Below, one piece after another: positions 4,376 to 5,096 of a DNA stretch of 5,096 nt; position 1 is the stretch's first letter; the number at the start of each line of letters is the position of its first letter. The stretch covers positions 1 to 5,096 of the forward strand of contig JABIYQ010000275.1 in assembly GCA_018702715.1 (NCBI GenBank). The letters run 5' to 3'. The notes under the pieces are model-generated. The model had not been told where the DNA came from. It saw nothing but the letters and a program-made list of their open reading frames with translations, and searched no databases. The stretch is from Desulfobacula sp. GTDB lineage: Bacteria > Desulfobacterota > Desulfobacteria > Desulfobacterales > Desulfobacteraceae. The position numbers were made by a program, and so were the translations under genes.

Positions 4376-5096
4376 TTACATTTTAGATCCTTCTGCATGA
4401 CTCTGGAGCTTAACTTCAACTTTTTCAGTCAAGGATGCATAGTATTTTCTCAGGATAACCAGAACTTCTTCACGACCAAAATGGTCAACAACTTCTTCAT
4501 TGTTGGAAAGTGCGTGACGCAGTTTGGTTCCTGAAAGGATAACTCTGTCATCTTTACCGTGCGGGCAGGTTCTCATGGAAGCCATGCCGTCACATTTATG
4601 GCAGTAAAAAGTCCAGTCTATTTTCAAGGCCTCACAAAGAAGTGCTTTGCCTTCCCCTTCAGGTGCAGGGATGATATCAAAAATTTCCTGTGCTTCAAAC
4701 AATGTATAGAAATCACCAACGCCTGCATGGTCACGTCCGATGATCATTCTGTTAACACCGTAGTTCTGGCGGAAAGTAGCATGGAGAAGACCTTCTCTTG
4801 GTCCTGCATATCTCATATCAAGAGGATATCCGCCATTGACAACATGTTCGGGAACAAAGAAGCCTTTGATCAGAGTATCAATACATTCAATACGTACATC
4901 TGCCGGGATATCGCCTGGCTTTAAGTTACCGATGAGAGAATGGATCAAAACACCATCACATACATCAAGGGCTATTTTGCAAAGATGCTCATGGGATCTG
5001 TGCATGGGGTTTCTAAGCTGCATGGAAGCAACATTTGCCCAGCCTTTTTCATCAAAGATAGCACGGGTTTCAGTGGGTGTAAGATAAACACCTTTG
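4376..5096 (-). CDS. sat: Sulfate adenylyltransferase (ATP sulfurylase), 5' end outside the window
   Basis: Sat joins sulfate to ATP to form adenosine 5'-phosphosulfate (APS) and pyrophosphate, the activation step of dissimilatory sulfate reduction in the cytoplasm; APS then goes to AprAB. The frame is open to the window edge, giving 239 C-terminal residues of what is usually a protein of about 400-430. Reading continues upstream of the Met at 5021-5023 (the segment IFDEKGWANVAS is Sat-like), so that Met is internal. Visible motifs are the nucleotide-binding QLRNPMHRSHEH (fragment residues 26-37), GRDHAGVGDFY (120-130), a zinc-ribbon-like C-x2-C-x8-C-x-H cluster (C165, C168, C177, H179) and LSGTKLRHALS (187-197). 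The metal-site cluster and overall pattern match sulfate-reducer homo-oligomeric Sat rather than the CysDN type. No APS-kinase domain is attached. It converges on the PEP-CTERM gene and ends at a symmetric terminator. Confidence 0.97.
   Translation of the reverse strand, partial: KGVYLTPTETRAIFDEKGWANVASMQLRNPMHRSHEHLCKIALDVCDGVLIHSLIGNLKPGDIPADVRIECIDTLIKGFFVPEHVVNGGYPLDMRYAGPREGLLHATFRQNYGVNRMIIGRDHAGVGDFYTLFEAQEIFDIIPAPEGEGKALLCEALKIDWTFYCHKCDGMASMRTCPHGKDDRVILSGTKLRHALSNNEEVVDHFGREEVLVILRKYYASLTEKVEVKLQSHAEGSKM

Overview
The window looks like chromosome of a mesophilic sulfate-reducing bacterium of the Desulfobacterota, most plausibly Desulfobacterales. The clues are a sulfate-reducer-type ATP sulfurylase with a zinc-ribbon-like C-x2-C-x8-C-x-H cluster, the Gram-negative exosortase substrate tag (PEP-CTERM), moderate-to-low GC by eye, and a trmD - SPOUT methyltransferase - rplS - rnhB - yraN - rsmI gene order that I recall from this group. 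The genus cannot be fixed from the sequence alone.

Region 1 (1-3376, + strand) is a tight translation/RNA-maintenance operon whose 5' end lies outside the window. It holds the C-terminal two thirds of trmD (tRNA m1G37 methyltransferase), a Tm1570-like SPOUT RNA methyltransferase that starts on TTG inside the end of trmD, rplS (ribosomal protein L19), rnhB (RNase HII), yraN (UPF0102, nuclease-like fold) and rsmI (16S rRNA C1402 2'-O-methyltransferase). Genes overlap or lie within about 45 bases of each other, and no internal promoter or terminator is evident. Three of the gene products methylate, or are predicted to methylate, RNA; one is structural in the 50S subunit; RnhB and probably YraN act on nucleic acids.

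Region 2 (3377-4241) is a separate one-gene unit. An AT-rich intergenic stretch ends in a full-consensus sigma-54 promoter (TGGCAC-N5-TTGCA, 3539-3554) flanked by two similar AT-rich palindromes. It drives a 190-residue secreted PEP-CTERM protein, which is closed by a strong Rho-independent terminator. This is the most interesting part of the window: an orphan exosortase substrate, apparently under nutrient- or signal-controlled RpoN transcription, placed between two housekeeping blocks.

Region 3 (4242-5096) holds an inverted-repeat-rich spacer, a symmetric terminator, and the C-terminal part of sat (ATP sulfurylase) on the minus strand, converging on the PEP-CTERM gene. Its 5' part lies beyond the window. 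Sat catalyses the activation step of dissimilatory sulfate reduction.

No tRNA, rRNA, CRISPR array, insertion sequence or phage gene was seen. I found no strong evidence for a wholly new multi-gene system. The best leads are the sigma-54-driven PEP-CTERM unit and the overlapping trmD/SPOUT pair.
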